8,430 nt of DNA from Candidatus Zixiibacteriota bacterium. GTDB taxonomy: Bacteria > Zixibacteria > MSB-5A5 > GN15 > PGXB01. Shown here piece by piece: positions 6,357-8,430 of the stretch (positions are counted from its first letter, which is position 1; every line of letters begins with the position of its first letter). The DNA is taken from the NCBI GenBank assembly GCA_024230695.1, contig JAAERC010000231.1, positions 1 through 8,430 of the forward strand, read 5' to 3'. A model generated the notes under the pieces. It ran no database searches, had not been told where the DNA came from, and was given only the letters and a program-made list of their open reading frames with translations. Both the position numbers and the translations under genes were made by a program.

Positions 6357-7496
6357 TTATAAAGCTTTTTTACCCGGCACCATAAATGAAAATACCATAT
6401 CGATAAAAACTATTCCGGCACCGATTAAAAAAGTGATCTCATGACCGAAATAGCTCCAGATGATCCCTCCGGCCACTGGTATTACAACTGCCGCAACATG
6501 ATTGGAGGTCATCCCAAAGGCCAGACAACCGGTCAGATCCTCGCTACTTGATATTTTTGTCAAATATGAACGTAATGCAATCGCCGAATTAAAAAGCGTG
6601 TTATCAATCAGATAAAAAATTATAAGGACTGGAAGATAATCGATATAGGCATATCCAGTAAATATAAAAATCAGAAGCAAAGAACTTCCGGCCAAAATCA
6701 ACCTCTCACCAAGTTTGTCAGTCAGGTTGCCCATCCAGCGGTTGGTAAAAAATGTTACCAGATTACTGGCAAGAATCACAATCGAGACCATCGAAATAGA
6801 TAACCCATGATTTTTTACCAGAAGAAATATCGCGAAAGTGGTAAAAACATGACGACGGCATCCGCGCAAAAAATATAAAACATAATAAAGCCAGTATTTT
6901 TTCTTGATGACCATTTTCCGGTTATCAGATTTTCCACGGTTGGGCGGAAGTGCCAAAACCAGATAAATCCCAACCAGAGTCACCAAACCACCAATAATAT
7001 AAAAAGTATGTTCATATGACAAAAACAGGGTCATCCCGAGGATCATCAAACCACCAACCAAACCGGCCAGTGATTCATATGACCGATACACGCCTTGAAC
7101 TCGTCCGAGATTACTGTTTTTGGCCAAAAGTAATAATTGTGAGCTGTTGGTCGGTTCAAAGTAATGAAATCCAATAGAAAGAACAAATGTCGCCATTCCA
7201 AGAACTACCAGCGATGGTGAAACCCCGCAAACTATCAAACCGATGCCCATCAGAATGATTGATAAAGCCACAATCCGCGATTCTGTCAGTTTCATCGCGA
7301 TTATTCCAACGGTAAAAGCCAATAAACCGGGTATTTCTCTGACGGCTTGGATAATACCGATATCAGTCGGGGAGGCGTCAAACTGCTCGACGGCAAAATT
7401 ATTAAACATGATCCGCCAGGCATAAAAGCCTATACACATTACAAATCCTGATAAAGTGACGGTAAACAGATTATTTTGCTTTATTCCGAGTGGCAT
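6357..7496 (-). CDS. MFS (major facilitator superfamily) transporter
   Basis: This 379-residue integral membrane protein has about twelve hydrophobic segments. Counting from the ATG at 7496, they lie near residues 10-28, 46-66, 74-92, 97-115, 143-161, 163-184, 202-226, 236-254, 264-284, 287-307, 327-348 and 354-373. A basic central loop (PPNRGKSDNRKMVIKKK, 184-200) separates two six-helix halves, the MFS layout. GNLTDKLGERL (256-266), between helices 8 and 9, matches the GxLxDrxGrR loop motif; the equivalent N-half loop is degenerate. The substrate is not recognisable. Start choice is uncertain: TTG at 7514 would add six residues, and neither start has a good ribosome-binding site. I prefer ATG. 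It is upstream of, and on the same strand as, the ior operon, but a terminator and a new promoter separate them. Export of the operon's acid product is therefore only a guess. Confidence 0.88.
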   Translation of the reverse strand: MPLGIKQNNLFTVTLSGFVMCIGFYAWRIMFNNFAVEQFDASPTDIGIIQAVREIPGLLAFTVGIIAMKLTESRIVALSIILMGIGLIVCGVSPSLVVLGMATFVLSIGFHYFEPTNSSQLLLLAKNSNLGRVQGVYRSYESLAGLVGGLMILGMTLFLSYEHTFYIIGGLVTLVGIYLVLALPPNRGKSDNRKMVIKKKYWLYYVLYFLRGCRRHVFTTFAIFLLVKNHGLSISMVSIVILASNLVTFFTNRWMGNLTDKLGERLILAGSSLLLIFIFTGYAYIDYLPVLIIFYLIDNTLFNSAIALRSYLTKISSSEDLTGCLAFGMTSNHVAAVVIPVAGGIIWSYFGHEITFLIGAGIVFIDMVFSFMVPGKKAL

Positions 7497-7647
7497 AGTT
7501 GGACCAAGATACAAAATAATAATTAATAATCGAGGAAAATTTACGATTTAAATAATATGAATCTCTATTTGTATAATAAATAAAAAAGTTATAATTTAAA
7601 GATACGAAACGAATATATATATTCAGGTTTTTCGAAAGGATTCAAAA
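7497..7647. promoter_or_regulatory. AT-rich divergent intergenic region with possible promoters and a palindrome
   Basis: This stretch separates the divergent MFS and phosphomannomutase genes and must hold the start signals of both. On the + strand there are two exact TATAAT hexamers (7572-7577 and 7590-7595), but neither has a convincing -35 at the right distance. A perfect 14-bp palindrome, GAATATATATATTC, occupies 7611-7624, between the second hexamer and the ribosome-binding site. In DNA this AT-rich, such hexamers can arise by chance. I could not place a minus-strand promoter for the MFS gene. Confidence 0.35.
7634..7640 (+). promoter_or_regulatory. Ribosome-binding site that fixes the TTG start of the phosphohexomutase gene
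   Basis: GAAAGGA ends seven bases before TTG 7648-7650, an ideal spacing. No in-frame ATG precedes the conserved KFDGSIFKAYDIRG segment, so this site decides the start. Confidence 0.75.
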
Positions 7648-8430
7648 TTGAAATTTGATGGATCTATTTTTAAAGCTTATGATATCAGGGGCCTCTTCCC
7701 TGACCAATTAAACACCGATATAGCTTATCGAATTGGCAACGGTTTGACAGGTTATCTAAAACCAAAAGCAATCGCTGTAGGCCGTGATATGCGGGTTTCT
7801 TCCGATGAGCTTTTCGATGCGCTTGCATCTGGTATTCTTGATGCCGGAGTTGACGTTATTGACATTGGTATGGTCTCGACTGATGGGCTCTATTTTGCCG
7901 TCGGTAAATATGGCTACGATGGCGGTGTTATGATAACCGCCAGTCACAATCCAAAGGAATATAACGGATTTAAAATCTGCCGCCAGGAGGCTCAGCCACT
8001 CTCGGGTCAAGTGGGGCTGGACAAAATAAAAGAGTCGATAGAAAACGATGTCATTGTCAAATCACCGCAACGCGGAAATATTGCCAGAAAAGATATATCT
8101 GAGGAATATGCCGAACATTGTCTCTCGTTTATTAACCCGGCTAAAATCAAACCATTTAAGATCGTAGTTGATGCCGGCAATGGTATGGCGGGTTTGACTC
8201 TTCCTCCAGTTTTTGAAAAATTGCCGATTGAGGTCACACAACTATTTTTCGAACCAGACGGCTCTTTCCCCAATCATCCAGCTTCACCGATAGAACTTGA
8301 AAATCTAGTTGATCTACAGAAAAAAATCGCTGAAGTAAAAGCCGATTTTGGTGTTGCTTTTGACGGCGATGCTGACCGGATGTTTCTGGTTGATAAATTT
8401 GGAAATCAGGTCGGCGGCGATATGGTTACC
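7648..8430 (+). CDS. manB: Phosphomannomutase/phosphoglucomutase, N-terminal part
   Basis: The first 261 residues of an alpha-D-phosphohexomutase are present; the gene continues past the window end. The enzyme interconverts hexose 1- and 6-phosphates (mannose or glucose) through a phosphoserine, feeding nucleotide-sugar and envelope polysaccharide synthesis. Visible motifs are FKAYDIRG (8-15, N-terminal signature), GRD (45-47), the active-site loop TASHNP (97-102) with the phosphorylated Ser99, and VVDAGNGMAG (173-182) opening domain 2. The Mg-binding loop DGDADR (239-244) opens towards domain 3. The FDGSIFKAYDIRG type of N-terminus favours the bifunctional phosphomannomutase/phosphoglucomutase group over phosphoglucosamine mutase. 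The symbol is family-level only. The start is TTG, supported by GAAAGGA seven bases upstream, and the conserved N-terminus begins at the next codon. The gene is divergent from the MFS transporter, and nothing in the window links it to the ior operon. Confidence 0.92.
   Translation, partial: MKFDGSIFKAYDIRGLFPDQLNTDIAYRIGNGLTGYLKPKAIAVGRDMRVSSDELFDALASGILDAGVDVIDIGMVSTDGLYFAVGKYGYDGGVMITASHNPKEYNGFKICRQEAQPLSGQVGLDKIKESIENDVIVKSPQRGNIARKDISEEYAEHCLSFINPAKIKPFKIVVDAGNGMAGLTLPPVFEKLPIEVTQLFFEPDGSFPNHPASPIELENLVDLQKKIAEVKADFGVAFDGDADRMFLVDKFGNQVGGDMVT

Noticed and set aside
6357..7514. MFS transporter as part of the ior operon
   Set aside because: It is on the same strand and upstream, but the 118-base gap contains both an intrinsic terminator and a well-formed promoter, so I treat it as a separate unit.
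7756..8273. Minus-strand open frames opposite the phosphohexomutase gene
   Set aside because: The + strand encodes an unmistakable phosphohexomutase with TASHNP and DGDADR motifs; the antisense frames are shadows.

Overview
The window looks like ordinary chromosomal DNA from an anaerobic, moderately AT-rich bacterium. Ferredoxin-dependent 2-oxoacid oxidation coupled to an acyl-phosphate kinase points to fermentative amino-acid catabolism. The two best promoters have canonical sigma70 hexamers with 17-base spacers, which argues against Bacteroidota, whose primary promoters differ. My guess is an uncultivated bacterial lineage of the Zixibacteria / wider FCB type, but this rests on general impression and is low confidence. 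I see no phage, transposon, CRISPR or RNA gene.

Layout from left to right. (1) The 3' end of clpX on the + strand (1-271). (2) A convergent minus-strand gene for a small exported protein of unknown function (277-783). It has a strong promoter at 815-843, and its intrinsic terminator lies inside the last codons of clpX (245-274). (3) A tight five-gene minus-strand operon (6238 down to 891), read in the order iorA, iorB, buk, ptb and a second, divergent ptb paralogue. Spacings are 4-base overlaps or gaps of 18 bases or less. Its promoter (6277-6305) is well formed, and the terminator of the preceding gene sits inside its spacer. (4) A minus-strand 12-helix MFS transporter (6357-7496). (5) An AT-rich divergent intergenic region (7497-7647). 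(6) The 5' part of a phosphomannomutase/phosphoglucomutase gene on the + strand, starting at TTG 7648 and running off the window.

How the genes work together (inference). IorAB oxidatively decarboxylates aryl-pyruvates, the transamination products of Trp, Phe and Tyr, to arylacetyl-CoA and reduces ferredoxin. Ptb then exchanges CoA for phosphate, and Buk transfers the phosphate to ADP, releasing an aryl- or short-chain acid. The operon therefore reads as a substrate-level phosphorylation route for amino-acid-derived 2-oxoacids. The second Ptb copy lacks the arginine of the conserved SRxD motif and has a changed MKG motif, so it is either a specialised or regulatory subunit or an enzyme with altered chemistry. 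That operon, with its paralogue pair, is the most interesting content here. I do not see an entirely new type of system.
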